Assembly (NCBI GenBank): GCA_934216615.1 | Contig: CAKQCB010000002.1 | Span: 496,001-560,000 of the forward strand | DNA length: 64,000 nt | From: an uncultured Anaerolineae bacterium | Lineage (GTDB): Bacteria; Chloroflexota; Anaerolineae; Aggregatilineales; Phototrophicaceae | Direction: 5' to 3' | Shown: one piece after another, positions 26,636-35,303 of the stretch | Layout: every line of letters starts with the position of its first letter | Numbering within the stretch: position 1 is the stretch's first letter | Made by a program: the position numbers and the translations under genes | The notes under the pieces: model-generated | Told to the model about the DNA's origin: nothing | Databases searched by the model: none | The model's input: the letters and a program-made list of their open reading frames with translations, nothing else

Positions 26636-27517
26636 TTATTCACTTTGCAAAACAACGCGGATTTCATAGTCCCCCGCTTGTACTGCGGTGACTTGCACAA
26701 TGAACTGCCCACTTTGATCGACGGAGCCGAACGAAATCATGGATGGAGAGCGCGAAAGTTCTTCACTGCTGGTGATGAACGTGCCATCCGGCGCATAGAG
26801 ATGTACAGTTGGCGACATGCCTAAATCCGTATACGTCATTTCAACCGAGAATCGATCTTCGGCATCAGCCCACACGACATAGATATGACGCTCGAATCGC
26901 GAGATGAATCGACCCGGTGCAGGCACCTCTGGCTGAAGGTTGGCCTTCCATACCCCTAGCGTCGCATAGATCGCTGTCGGCGTAAGCGATGGGATGGGCG
27001 TAAAGGTCGCCGTCGCCGTTGGGGTTACCGTCGGTGTCCCGCTTGGGGTTGCTGTTGGCGTGGGGCTAAACGTCGCGGACGGCGTGAACGTCAAACTTGG
27101 GGTGAGTGTAGGTGTAGGGCGGTCGGTGAATGAAAAAATAATGCGATAGTTGACCGCTTCGCCCTCCGTATTTAAGGCGATCACTGCGGTATACACGCCC
27201 GTTTGCGGGGACATCAACTCAATCTGATTTCCCTCTGCAACAAGCGTAGCATTGGCATCATACAAGGTGACGGTCACTTGAGGGTTACGGACGGAAAATA
27301 AGAATTTATCGCCCGCGTGCACAAAAAACTGCCATGCTTGCTGTGGTTGTTCAAGGCTCACAGTGCCCGTCGCTTGTTCAAAAGGGGCGATCAATTGCGC
27401 GGGGATACTGCGCAAATCAAAGACAGGTTCAGGGGTTTCCGCACTGCTTCCACAAGCGACCAATCCCCATAACATGAAGCAAATGAACGCAGAATAACTC
27501 AACTGACGGCGCGGCAC
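26636..27517 (-). CDS. Thr/Pro-rich lipoprotein
   Basis: From GTG at 27517 the protein (293 residues) begins with PRR, a hydrophobic stretch and the lipobox LVAC, a proper lipoprotein signal. GGGAG lies nine bases upstream of this GTG. The longest frame starts at 27604, which would place 29 residues before the signal and cover the regulatory region of the divergent gene. A beta-rich domain (about 20-130) is followed by a Thr/Pro linker of about 40 residues and a second beta-rich domain resembling pre-peptidase C-terminal domains. No enzyme motif is seen. Confidence 0.8.
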   Translation of the reverse strand: MPRRQLSYSAFICFMLWGLVACGSSAETPEPVFDLRSIPAQLIAPFEQATGTVSLEQPQQAWQFFVHAGDKFLFSVRNPQVTVTLYDANATLVAEGNQIELMSPQTGVYTAVIALNTEGEAVNYRIIFSFTDRPTPTLTPSLTFTPSATFSPTPTATPSGTPTVTPTATATFTPIPSLTPTAIYATLGVWKANLQPEVPAPGRFISRFERHIYVVWADAEDRFSVEMTYTDLGMSPTVHLYAPDGTFITSSEELSRSPSMISFGSVDQSGQFIVQVTAVQAGDYEIRVVLQSE

Positions 27518-27593
27518 CGAAGCATACTCCCAAAGCACCTCAAACACTCTTAACGACGATAGCGTATGACGGATTAAAGCGCCAACAACATGC

Positions 27594-27624
27594 TTGACTC
27601 TCACGTTACGTCATCCTTTAGAAT
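27594..27624 (+). promoter_or_regulatory. MerR-type promoter and TipA-like operator
   Basis: TTGACT (27594-27599) and TAGAAT (27619-27624) are 19 bases apart, the over-long spacing that MerR-family activators remodel. In the spacer is ACGTTACGT (27603-27611) within a CTCACGTTACGT context, like the TipA/Mta-type operators known from Streptomyces and Bacillus. It is just upstream of the TipA-like gene, so positive autoregulation is expected. Confidence 0.75.
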
Positions 27625-27649
27625 ATTTTACAGCGTGGAGGTTGAGGAT

Positions 27650-28453
27650 ATGTATACCGTAAAACAAGTTGCCGAAATAGCCAATATCAGCGTGCGCACC
27701 TTGCACTATTATGACGAGATTGATCTACTGCGCCCAAGCCAGATTGGGGACAACCAATATCGTTATTATGATGATGAGGCGTTATTACGCTTGCAACAAA
27801 TCCTGTTTTATCGAGAAATCGGCCTTGAGCTTTCACAGATCAAAGATGTGTTGGACAGCCCGAATTTTGATTTAATCACGGCATTAAAATCACACCGCAG
27901 GATGATCCAAGAGAAGATGATCCGTTTAAATCATCTCATCGACACCATTGATCAAACGATCACCCATATTCAGGGAGAAAACAAGATGAGTAAGAAAAAA
28001 CTCTTTCAAGCGTTTAGCGACGAACAACAAGCCGAATATGAACGGGAAGCCCGCTTACAATACGGGCCGGAAAAGGTCAACGAATCGTCACGACGCTGGA
28101 AAGCCTACACCCAAGAACAACGCCAAGCGATTATGGAAGAAGGTGAGCGTGTGTATCTCGCCTTCAATGATGCGATGTTGGCCGATAAAGACCCGCACAG
28201 CGCTGAAGTTCAGGAACTCGTGGAGAATTGGCATCAGCACCTTCGGAATTTTTATGAACCGACGTTGGAAATTTTACGCGGGTTGGGGGAACTGTATACC
28301 ACCAGTCCAGATTTCAGCAGTTTCTTCGCTCAAATTCACCCCAATCTCGCGGAATATATGCAGGTTGGGATTGATACCTATGTGGATGGGTTAGAGACAG
28401 AGGCTATCCGCCAACTGATCGAGGAAGATGAAGCGAATAAAGGTCAGGAATAA
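27650..28453 (+). CDS. TipA-like MerR-family regulator with C-terminal drug-binding domain
   Basis: The 267-residue protein has a winged-helix MerR domain (MYTVKQVAEIANISVRTLHYYDEIDLL) at residues 1-70, a dimerisation coiled coil to about 110, and from about 118 a helical TipAS domain (KLFQAFSDEQQAEYE, RRWKAYT and a final helical stretch). In TipA proteins this C-terminal domain binds thiopeptides and other cyclic ligands and triggers promoter activation. The start at 27650 is set by GGAGG eight bases upstream; the longer frame is not used. An internal ATG at 27986 could also give a free C-terminal domain. Confidence 0.93.
   Translation: MYTVKQVAEIANISVRTLHYYDEIDLLRPSQIGDNQYRYYDDEALLRLQQILFYREIGLELSQIKDVLDSPNFDLITALKSHRRMIQEKMIRLNHLIDTIDQTITHIQGENKMSKKKLFQAFSDEQQAEYEREARLQYGPEKVNESSRRWKAYTQEQRQAIMEEGERVYLAFNDAMLADKDPHSAEVQELVENWHQHLRNFYEPTLEILRGLGELYTTSPDFSSFFAQIHPNLAEYMQVGIDTYVDGLETEAIRQLIEEDEANKGQE
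27973..27988 (+). promoter_or_regulatory. Internal ribosome-binding site and ATG for a free TipAS-like domain
   Basis: GGGAG at 27973-27977 is followed, eight bases later, by an in-frame ATG at 27986 that precedes SKKKLFQAF. Translation from it would yield a 155-residue protein consisting of the ligand-binding domain alone, the same arrangement as TipAL/TipAS of Streptomyces lividans. Confidence 0.6.
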
Positions 28454-28490
28454 AAAACACGCGGGAGAGAAATCATCCCGCGTGTTTTAA
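28454..28490. terminator. Bidirectional intrinsic terminator
   Basis: A 13-bp stem flanked by A and T runs on both sides (arms about 28454-28466 and 28476-28488) lies between the convergent regulator and secreted-protein genes. Confidence 0.9.
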
Positions 28491-28509
28491 GTAAACGACT
28501 GCTCAGAAA

Positions 28510-29649
28510 TTAGTTAGAGCCACCGCTCAAAAGAGCTTGGAATTCTTCTGTAGTGTAAACAGTTGCGCCTGCTGGAGCTGTCACGGTGGTGGAGTCCACA
28601 TCCGTGGTGTTGCTCGTGAGGTTGATCGCAACCACAGGGGCAGCGCCATCCATTTGTTCTGACAGTGTTGTCAAGTCAAACAGTAATGAGAATTCAACGC
28701 TACGGGTGACGCCGTCGGCAATGCCCACGCTGGTGACATACGTCAAGGAGCTGTTGGCAAACACGTTTTGCATCATGGCGCGAGCTTCTGCCATTTGCGC
28801 TTCGGTCAATTCTTCACCGCCTTGCGCTTCTTGTTGTTCCATCACCATGTTGAAGAAAGCGTCACTGCTAAACATGCCTGCAAAGTCGAGGTCGGTCAAG
28901 AAGGTTGCAACATCGCCAGTGCCATCATCGGTACGGGTAACGGTGACATAAGGAACCACTTGGTTGATCAGTGCTTCCATTTCGGCAGGGTCCATGCCTG
29001 TGGTATCCATATTCATGGACATCCCGCTTGCCCCGGTCACTTCGTCAACAGAAGTCGTAAATTGTGTGGGGTCTTCTGCATACGCTTCGTTAAAGGCTTG
29101 TGCAAAATCGATACCTGCCCAACCGGTCAAGCTAGGGGGCAACATCCCTAACGATTGCAGTTCATCAAAGTTGATATAACCGACACCATCGACCATCGCT
29201 AAGTCTAACGTGATCACGTTGGGCAGACCGGGCATGAGCATGCCGACCAATTGTTGAGGCACGGTCAAGGTCAAGTTTAAGGAGCCGTCGAAGTCGGTCA
29301 AGAAGGTTTGGAGAATCGGCCCTAAATCAATTTCTTCAGCCGAAGCCATAGAGGCATAGGTGTCGGTCAGCGCTTGTAACGCTTGGCCACCGCTGTAAGC
29401 AGTGCTTCCGGTGATGGTAAAGTCGAAGGGGAAAGGCACTTGTTCTTCAAGCCCTGTCACATTGATGTTGAAGCTGAATTCAGATGTTGCCGAATTTGGT
29501 GCTGTCGTTGAACTTTGAACGAACAACGTACAGTCTGCTTCAGAAAGATCACCACAGAAAAGTGTAGGGTCTGGCAGTTCTTGGGCAGAGGCAAAACTCG
29601 CCCCCATCAAAAGAGAAGCGCCTGCCACTGAAAGTGCTAATTTACGCAT
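28510..29649 (-). CDS. Hypothetical secreted protein
   Basis: From ATG at 29649 the protein has 379 residues and a signal peptide (MRKLALSVAGASLLMGASFASAQ). Two beta-rich halves and a hydrophobic, Ala/Leu-rich middle resemble LppX/LprG-type or other lipid-binding barrel-like secreted proteins, but no motif was found that fixes a family. The start is supported by AAAGGAA about eight bases upstream. Its signal peptide is closely similar to that of the sugar-binding protein at 59270-60583, which reflects species-specific signal usage rather than homology. Function unknown. Confidence 0.8.
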   Translation of the reverse strand: MRKLALSVAGASLLMGASFASAQELPDPTLFCGDLSEADCTLFVQSSTTAPNSATSEFSFNINVTGLEEQVPFPFDFTITGSTAYSGGQALQALTDTYASMASAEEIDLGPILQTFLTDFDGSLNLTLTVPQQLVGMLMPGLPNVITLDLAMVDGVGYINFDELQSLGMLPPSLTGWAGIDFAQAFNEAYAEDPTQFTTSVDEVTGASGMSMNMDTTGMDPAEMEALINQVVPYVTVTRTDDGTGDVATFLTDLDFAGMFSSDAFFNMVMEQQEAQGGEELTEAQMAEARAMMQNVFANSSLTYVTSVGIADGVTRSVEFSLLFDLTTLSEQMDGAAPVVAINLTSNTTDVDSTTVTAPAGATVYTTEEFQALLSGGSN

Positions 29650-29836
29650 AGTTGGATTCCTTTTCTCTCTGAAAAAACACAAAACATAGACATAACTTAA
29701 TCATAGTAGCTTATTACGAACAGGTTACGTCAAAAGTTCCACTCTACATGCGTTTTGTTAAGAGAAAAGGAATATTTTCAGCATAATCTTCCCTTAACCA
29801 CCCTCATTTTTTTCACATCAAATTCTCAGAAATAGA

Positions 29837-32641
29837 TCACTTATTGTGATCTGTCTGATCTTTGTTGATACGTTGACGAGCCAAAAAGCCCGAAAACCAC
29901 TTGAGCAAGTCCACCGCGCTGTGAGGCGACACTTCGCCCGACATCAGTTGACGGTCAATATCCTCACCGCGCCGAATGAGGGTAGATTTGGTTCTGTGGC
30001 TTCCCATCGCGGTGATGACCTGTGCTAGTTCTTTGAGGTTATTCGCAAAAATTTGCTGTTCGTGAGGTGAAAGTTCTTCAAGGTTCGCTTCAATCTCACT
30101 ATAGATCATGCTAGGGTCAAAAACTTCAAATGGACGTTTTGCCCCCGGATCATAGTTGTCGGATAGCGTCTGCAAGACTTTGAACGTCGTGTTGACATCC
30201 TTCGCAAATTGGTTCAGCGACGTTTGCCCTAACATCTTCCGAAAGGCGACGGCGCTCTGCAAAATTGAGCGCAGTTCGATATTATCCGGCACACGGTCTA
30301 ACCAACGATCTATTTTTTGTAATTGGCCTAGCGGTTGTTTGCGCACATAACCGCGCCACCACGCCAGTAACAACGTATGCGCAAAAGGACGTTCGCACAA
30401 TTTCACCAATTCGATCAACTGGTCGATGAAATTTTCTTCGTCGGTGATTGTTTCCAAGCTCTGGCTGATGCGACGAAACGCTGTGCGTTGCAAACTCTCA
30501 TCATTGGTATCCCGCCCCATCACCAGCATTTGCCACAGGTCGGGCGAAGTCACTTCTAAACTAGGATGCTGTTGTAATATCCGCCCAACTTGCACACTCA
30601 ACGGCAGTAAGTCGAGCGACCACGCACCTTCATCCAAGACATAGATAAACAGGTTGATGGCGCTCTGTTGGTCGATGGTCTGCGTGGCTAACATCTGCGC
30701 GGAAATAGCGATCAAATCACCCGCAGAGCGTTGACTTTCGCTAAAGGCTTGGCCGATGAGGGCGATAATAGTTTTTGCGTCGGGTAACCCTTGCGCAATT
30801 TGATACACGATCTCGTCGCGTTGGTCGCGCAGGGCGAACCGCATCAACGTGCTCAGCGCGGCCAGCGAAAGCGACGGCGAAGATAAACCCGCCCAGCGAT
30901 AGATCAAATCATGCGGGGTATAGCCCTCTTGTAATGTCACCAACTGCCCGCTCATGAACATGCCCCAGACATGCTCAACCAAGGGGGCAGTAATAGGCAG
31001 TTCTTGCGTTGATTCTGACGTAGTGCGGTCGGTCTGGCGCTTCAGCCAAATCATCAAGGCTTCGCCGCCATACATCTGTAAGAGTGAGATCGGGTTCGTC
31101 TCAGCACTATGTAACGCTTCGCCCATCTGCATCGGCAGGGCGGCTAATAACTTTTTGTCGTCCAGAAACATATTGAGTGCAGTCACATCTTTGCGCAAGG
31201 CAATCTGGATCAACTGGCGGGCAAGGTCGGGATCAGAAAAATCATTCTTCTCCATGAATTCCCGCGCCGCTAATAAGGCTTGATGCAAAATCGGCGCGAG
31301 GTCGTAGGATGCTGGCTCGCGTGAAATCAAACGAAGCCATTCGATGATCGTCGCGCTTTCCGCTTCTTCTAAGGCCAAGCGCATCGAAGCGAGCGCGGCG
31401 ACATGCAAGCGTTCTTTCCAAATCGCATAACGTTTGGTTTCGTCCTCACTGCTGCCGACAGTCGCCAACCGTGTACGGATGAACGCATAAACCGCGTCGG
31501 GGTCTTCATTCAATGCCACGCTGATGTCAGCCATCAGCGCTTGGTCGAGCGCCTCATCTGCATCCAGTTTTTCCAGAAGGAAGGCATTAATTGCGGGATC
31601 GCGCGTTTCTAAAGCCGATTGTAATAACTGCTGAGCATATGCCAGCTTGAGCACCTCGTCATCAATCGACTGGGATAACGCTTCGCGCAGTTTAGCGACA
31701 TCGACCGAATTGCCCTGTAAAACCTGTTGATTCAGCTCATAACGCTCGATGATACTGCGCAGAGCGTCCGCCAAATTGTTGGTTGGCGTGATGGGCGTCA
31801 AACTCTCTAACTTTGCTATCTCGGCGAGCAACGCGCTGACATCACCTTGCCAGTGCGCGCGCAAAAACTCGATATATTCAGCGGCGGTATCCATCCCTGC
31901 CCCCGCCTGTAGCACTTGTTTCTGTTCCCAATCAAAGCCGATGCGCCCCGTGACAACGCCCGTCTTGGCGAACACCAAGCGGACTTGCGTAGGCGTGTGT
32001 TCTTCGCGGTTGGTCGAAAATGTGAACTCGTGGCGTAAGTGTGGCGGTAACAAGGCCAACAAGCCTTGCACAATCCGCAGACGCGCAAGCCCGTCATCCG
32101 TGTTGTTATAGATGATGCTTCCCCGTTCTGTCAGGGAAAGATGTAATAAATCGCAAACTTGCTCGAAAGAAGGAATCACCTGTAAGAGATGCGTGAGCGC
32201 ATCTACCGCATCAGCAGGTGACCATGTTTCAATTTCGGGCAATGTAACAGGAGATAGTGGCACCTGTACGCGGGACGGAATCTCGCGGGGCAACGACAGC
32301 GCATTCATTAAAACCTGATAATTCCCGCCCAGTTTCATCAACACGTCTTCAGGCAAAATCAGATATTCGCTCCATGTAGAGGAACCTACCCCAACCATGC
32401 GCACGAACGTATACTGTTTTTGAGGACCAGCGAACAAACCCATCACTTGTGTAGATGCCAACGCGCTTTGATCAAACGGCAGAGGTTGAATCGACGTGAC
32501 CCCGCGCCACATCATCGCATCTTGTTGAGACAGCCCTTCAGAAAGGGCTAAGCCGTGTAAGCTGTCTCCAGTTACTTGATAGGTTGTAAACTGCCCAGAG
32601 ATAAATCTTTGCAAAACAATTGTCAAAAGCATCACCTTCAC
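29837..32641 (-). CDS. Large helical protein with a GAP1-N-like N-terminal domain
   Basis: The 934-residue product has no signal peptide or membrane helix. Residues 1-230 alternate strands and helices and carry YQVTGDSLHGLALSEGLSQQD, LPEDVLMKLGGNYQ and LPPHLRHEFTFSTN, a pattern recalling the N-terminal domains of GTPase-associated protein 1. The rest to residue 900 is almost entirely amphipathic helices, like an alpha-solenoid. It is the last gene of a cdd-recO operon, 27 bases after recO. GAP1-like proteins accompany NTPase-based conflict systems in other bacteria; that link is inferred and weak. The start codon is unsure (GTG at 32641 or ATG at 32632). Confidence 0.7.
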   Translation of the reverse strand: MKVMLLTIVLQRFISGQFTTYQVTGDSLHGLALSEGLSQQDAMMWRGVTSIQPLPFDQSALASTQVMGLFAGPQKQYTFVRMVGVGSSTWSEYLILPEDVLMKLGGNYQVLMNALSLPREIPSRVQVPLSPVTLPEIETWSPADAVDALTHLLQVIPSFEQVCDLLHLSLTERGSIIYNNTDDGLARLRIVQGLLALLPPHLRHEFTFSTNREEHTPTQVRLVFAKTGVVTGRIGFDWEQKQVLQAGAGMDTAAEYIEFLRAHWQGDVSALLAEIAKLESLTPITPTNNLADALRSIIERYELNQQVLQGNSVDVAKLREALSQSIDDEVLKLAYAQQLLQSALETRDPAINAFLLEKLDADEALDQALMADISVALNEDPDAVYAFIRTRLATVGSSEDETKRYAIWKERLHVAALASMRLALEEAESATIIEWLRLISREPASYDLAPILHQALLAAREFMEKNDFSDPDLARQLIQIALRKDVTALNMFLDDKKLLAALPMQMGEALHSAETNPISLLQMYGGEALMIWLKRQTDRTTSESTQELPITAPLVEHVWGMFMSGQLVTLQEGYTPHDLIYRWAGLSSPSLSLAALSTLMRFALRDQRDEIVYQIAQGLPDAKTIIALIGQAFSESQRSAGDLIAISAQMLATQTIDQQSAINLFIYVLDEGAWSLDLLPLSVQVGRILQQHPSLEVTSPDLWQMLVMGRDTNDESLQRTAFRRISQSLETITDEENFIDQLIELVKLCERPFAHTLLLAWWRGYVRKQPLGQLQKIDRWLDRVPDNIELRSILQSAVAFRKMLGQTSLNQFAKDVNTTFKVLQTLSDNYDPGAKRPFEVFDPSMIYSEIEANLEELSPHEQQIFANNLKELAQVITAMGSHRTKSTLIRRGEDIDRQLMSGEVSPHSAVDLLKWFSGFLARQRINKDQTDHNK

Positions 32642-32668
32642 ATTGACATGTTGCGAGTCTATCGTGCA

Positions 32669-33433
32669 TTAAGACTGCCTCAAATGTCGAATAAAATCCA
32701 CACTTTGCAATCGTCGCTCTAAGATATAAGTGATGTTATGCATCAAAATGCGTTCCACATCATCATGCAAAGCAGGTGAGATATTAAGCGCTTGAACATC
32801 TTCAAAAGCACTTCGTTGTAAGTGTCTTAATACCTTTAAGGTGGCTAAGGAAAGCGGGAACACCCCACTGGCCTGATGCACAAACGAAGGCGACACCACC
32901 CCACCCGCTTCAGGGCTAAAATACTGATCTTCTGGTTTGATGTCTTGACCACTGATGGCGCAGTAATTCAAGTCTGGGCGAAAGCCGACAAAATCCAGCA
33001 GATGCAGTTCGTAATAGCGGATTACCAAACGCACGTCGGCATGTTCGCTCAACCGCACGAGGGTTTGATCTAGTAAGAAAAATAGCTTATTTGATTCTTC
33101 TTCGGTGTTTTCGGTGAACTTATCGAGCAGTTCAGCGGCATAGGCAGCATAAGCGCCCCGCGTCAGGTCTTCTCGCAAGGGAATATAAGGATGTGTACAT
33201 TCGGCTTGGACGACTAAGCCTAACTCACGTCCCGTGTTGATTAACATCTCGCTCCGCGTGAACAACTCCACATGCCCCATCTTGGCGCTGGTGAGTTTGC
33301 GCACCCCTTTCGCAAGCACATCAATTTTGCCACGCGTTGGGGTGAGCAGGGTCAAAAGACGATCTGCCTCGCCAAAATCGCGCCGTTTGAGAATGATCGC
33401 TGGCGTTCGAAAAGAACGTTCAGAACGTGCCAA
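32669..33433 (-). CDS. recO: DNA repair protein RecO
   Basis: A 254-residue protein with an N-terminal OB-fold start typical of RecO (RTPAIILKRRDFGEADRLLTLLTPTRGKIDVLAKGVRK) followed by a helical domain with YELHLLDFVGFRPDLNYCAISG. RecO loads RecA on SSB-coated DNA with RecR. The CXXC pairs of zinc-binding RecO forms are absent; only one cysteine remains in that region. It begins six bases after the stop of cdd. Confidence 0.93.
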   Translation of the reverse strand: MARSERSFRTPAIILKRRDFGEADRLLTLLTPTRGKIDVLAKGVRKLTSAKMGHVELFTRSEMLINTGRELGLVVQAECTHPYIPLREDLTRGAYAAYAAELLDKFTENTEEESNKLFFLLDQTLVRLSEHADVRLVIRYYELHLLDFVGFRPDLNYCAISGQDIKPEDQYFSPEAGGVVSPSFVHQASGVFPLSLATLKVLRHLQRSAFEDVQALNISPALHDDVERILMHNITYILERRLQSVDFIRHLRQS

Positions 33434-33439
33434 AGGGTT

Positions 33440-33844
33440 TTATGCCTCTAATTTCGATGGCCCGAAGCCGAGGGGAAGAAGGTCGGATAAGCTTCCGTCA
33501 TAATGGATCGTGCCTGTTTCATCCGCCAATATGATTTGTAACTGCGGGGAAAACTCAAAGAGCATTTGGCGACAGATTCCACACGGTGAGCCAGCATTGC
33601 GGGTCATCACCACAATGCGTTTAAACGCGCGGTGGCCTTCGCTCACAGCCTTGACGAGCGCCGTCCGTTCTGCACAAATGCCAGCGGGGTAAGAGGCATT
33701 TTCGACGTTACATCCTGTAAACACCACCCCATCAACTGTTTCCAGCACCGCGCCGACTGCGTAATTTGAATACGGGATATAAGCGTTCGCCATGACATCC
33801 CGCGCTTGGTCAATAAGCTGTTGAAGATCGGCTGTTAGGGTCAT
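33440..33844 (-). CDS. cdd: Cytidine deaminase
   Basis: A 134-residue enzyme with the zinc and catalytic motifs of homotetrameric cytidine deaminases: C57-A-E59 in GICAERTAL and PC88GIC91RQ. YSNYAVGAVL and GCNVENASYPAG form the substrate-binding loops. It deaminates cytidine and deoxycytidine in pyrimidine salvage. It is first in the cdd-recO-large protein operon; a TATAAT (33882-33887, minus strand) lies about 38 bases upstream of the ATG. Confidence 0.95.
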   Translation of the reverse strand: MTLTADLQQLIDQARDVMANAYIPYSNYAVGAVLETVDGVVFTGCNVENASYPAGICAERTALVKAVSEGHRAFKRIVVMTRNAGSPCGICRQMLFEFSPQLQIILADETGTIHYDGSLSDLLPLGFGPSKLEA

Positions 33845-33893
33845 CCGTTCAGTCCCAATTTATGTGTATTTCAGTGGGATTATTATACCGTAT

Positions 33894-33926
33894 CCGCATC
33901 CATATAGCGCGGGGCTGTTTTAGGGG
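33894..33926 (+). repeat. 33-nt direct repeat, copy A
   Basis: 31 of 33 bases match copy B at 35160-35192 in the same orientation; the core TATAGCGCGGGGCTGTTTTA is identical. It lies just upstream of the cdd promoter at the left border of the AT-rich segment. Confidence 0.8.
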
Positions 33927-33969
33927 GGATTACGCACAGTTGAGATGCTGTATTTTTATGTAAAACGCA

Positions 33970-34024
33970 AAAATAATGAAAATCTCTTTGAGGAACAGCC
34001 CGCTTGTCTCAAAGAGATTTTCAT
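33970..34024 (-). terminator. 17-bp hairpin terminating the Thr/Pro-rich secreted protein gene
   Basis: A perfect 17-bp stem (33976-33992 with 34008-34024) with a 15-base loop is followed on the minus strand by TTATTTTTG. Confidence 0.75.
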
Positions 34025-34059
34025 GAGTCACCATGAAAGTAGACAAATTGGCAAGTCGT

Positions 34060-35004
34060 TTACGGTAATGCCGCGCCGTTCCAAATTGCATCAAAGTTAG
34101 GAGATATGGTATTTGCTAACACCCAGACAGGTTGCCCTCCGCAACTGATCCAAATTTGATAGAAGCCATCACTTGAATTGATGACCCACCATGAAGTTCC
34201 CTCTCTTATCAAGATATTGGTTGTCGCTTGCATGGTTGGGCTATAGAACGCCATCACATCCATTAAAATACGCCCCTGTACTGATCCTTCAGGAAGGGGA
34301 TATAAGCAAGGCAGGTCAGCCGGGGTAGGCGTCAAAGCAGTTGCGGTGCTTATCACAGTTGGAATAACTGGTGGGATGTCAGTCAGTGTACTTGTAGGTG
34401 TCACCGTTGGTGTAACTGGCGGGGTGTCAGTCGGTGTACTTGTAGCCGTCTCTGTAGGTGTAGCCGGCGGGGTATCAGTCGGTGTAGGCGTTTCTGTCGG
34501 TGACTCCGTTGGTGTGGGCGTTTCTGTGGGTGTCTCTGTTGGTGTGGGCGTTTCTGTAGGCGTCGGTGTACTCGTAGCAGTCTCTGTGGGCGTAGGTGTT
34601 AAGGTTGGAAGCGGTGTACAACTCCCTGTTTCATCCCAAATCACTTGTTCTGGAAATCCATTCCCCGCTATGCTAATAAGACGAAGCGTTATTGGGTTTG
34701 CAACGGGAGGAATAGTATAGGTGATTATAATTGCCTCATTCGGTTGTACTACGTCACCGACATTACGCGAAATATGATATGAACGTAAAACATTATCAGC
34801 GCCATCTGTTACAATAATATCGTACTGTTCTCGTCCTGCACCTATGTTATCGCGGTCAAAAGTGAGTAGAGCATGGCTAAGAGTAATTTCGTTGCATGCG
34901 AAAGTAATACTTAAAATCTCACCCCCACTTATTCCATACACAGGCATCTTGATAAAAGAAAGCACAAAAATGAATGAAATGAAGGTGATTAATTTTTTAT
35001 TCAT
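34060..35004 (-). CDS. Secreted Thr/Pro-repeat protein with C-terminal SH3-like domain
   Basis: From ATG at 35004 (AGGAG at 35012-35016) the protein has 314 residues: a signal peptide, a beta-rich domain (about residues 25-130) with two cysteines, a long Thr/Pro/Glu repeat (about 135-230) encoded by a 48-base tandem DNA repeat, and a C-terminal domain of about 80 residues ([20 protein letters not shown]) that looks SH3-like. The gene lies between the two copies of a 33-base direct repeat and is more AT-rich than the neighbouring genes. Surface display or wall attachment is likely; no enzyme motif was seen. Confidence 0.85.
   Translation of the reverse strand: MNKKLITFISFIFVLSFIKMPVYGISGGEILSITFACNEITLSHALLTFDRDNIGAGREQYDIIVTDGADNVLRSYHISRNVGDVVQPNEAIIITYTIPPVANPITLRLISIAGNGFPEQVIWDETGSCTPLPTLTPTPTETATSTPTPTETPTPTETPTETPTPTESPTETPTPTDTPPATPTETATSTPTDTPPVTPTVTPTSTLTDIPPVIPTVISTATALTPTPADLPCLYPLPEGSVQGRILMDVMAFYSPTMQATTNILIREGTSWWVINSSDGFYQIWISCGGQPVWVLANTISPNFDAIWNGAALP
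34373..34488. repeat. 48-bp tandem repeat encoding the Thr/Pro linker
   Basis: Two full 48-base units (34373-34420 and 34421-34468) and the start of a third (34469 on) encode 16-residue Thr/Pro blocks. Shorter degenerate repeats continue to about 34612. Such arrays change length by slippage. Confidence 0.8.
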
Positions 35005-35159
35005 AAAATAACTCCTGAAGGTAAGGGAGTATATTACCCTGTTTCTTTCTCCTTCCCAACCGATCTGAACCAAATCCATAATGAAAGGTCTCCCCCATAT
35101 CAAAGTAGACCTTGACCACTTACCCCTTAATATATGCCCCCCAACTTTCGGCGCTCATG

Positions 35160-35192
35160 CCGCATTCCTATAGCGCGGGGCTGTTTTAGGGG
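35160..35192 (+). repeat. 33-nt direct repeat, copy B
   Basis: Second copy of the repeat at 33894-33926, 1,266 bases away. It lies between the Thr/Pro-rich gene start and the three-gene cassette, 112 bases before the first cassette ATG. Confidence 0.8.
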
Positions 35193-35303
35193 TTTACACT
35201 CAATATCAGGGATGTGAAATAAAATAATTAAGAAATAACATAGAACTTCTCAACTATAATTTAATGAGCGTTCATTTAGTTATTCCTTCGATTTAAAAAA
35301 CTT

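Noticed and set aside
34325..34612. Repeated units that might look like a CRISPR array
   Set aside because: Units are contiguous and coding, without unique spacers; they make a Thr/Pro linker.
33894..35192. The 33-nt direct repeat as a CRISPR or IS end
   Set aside because: Only two copies 1.27 kb apart, not inverted, with no transposase or spacer pattern between.
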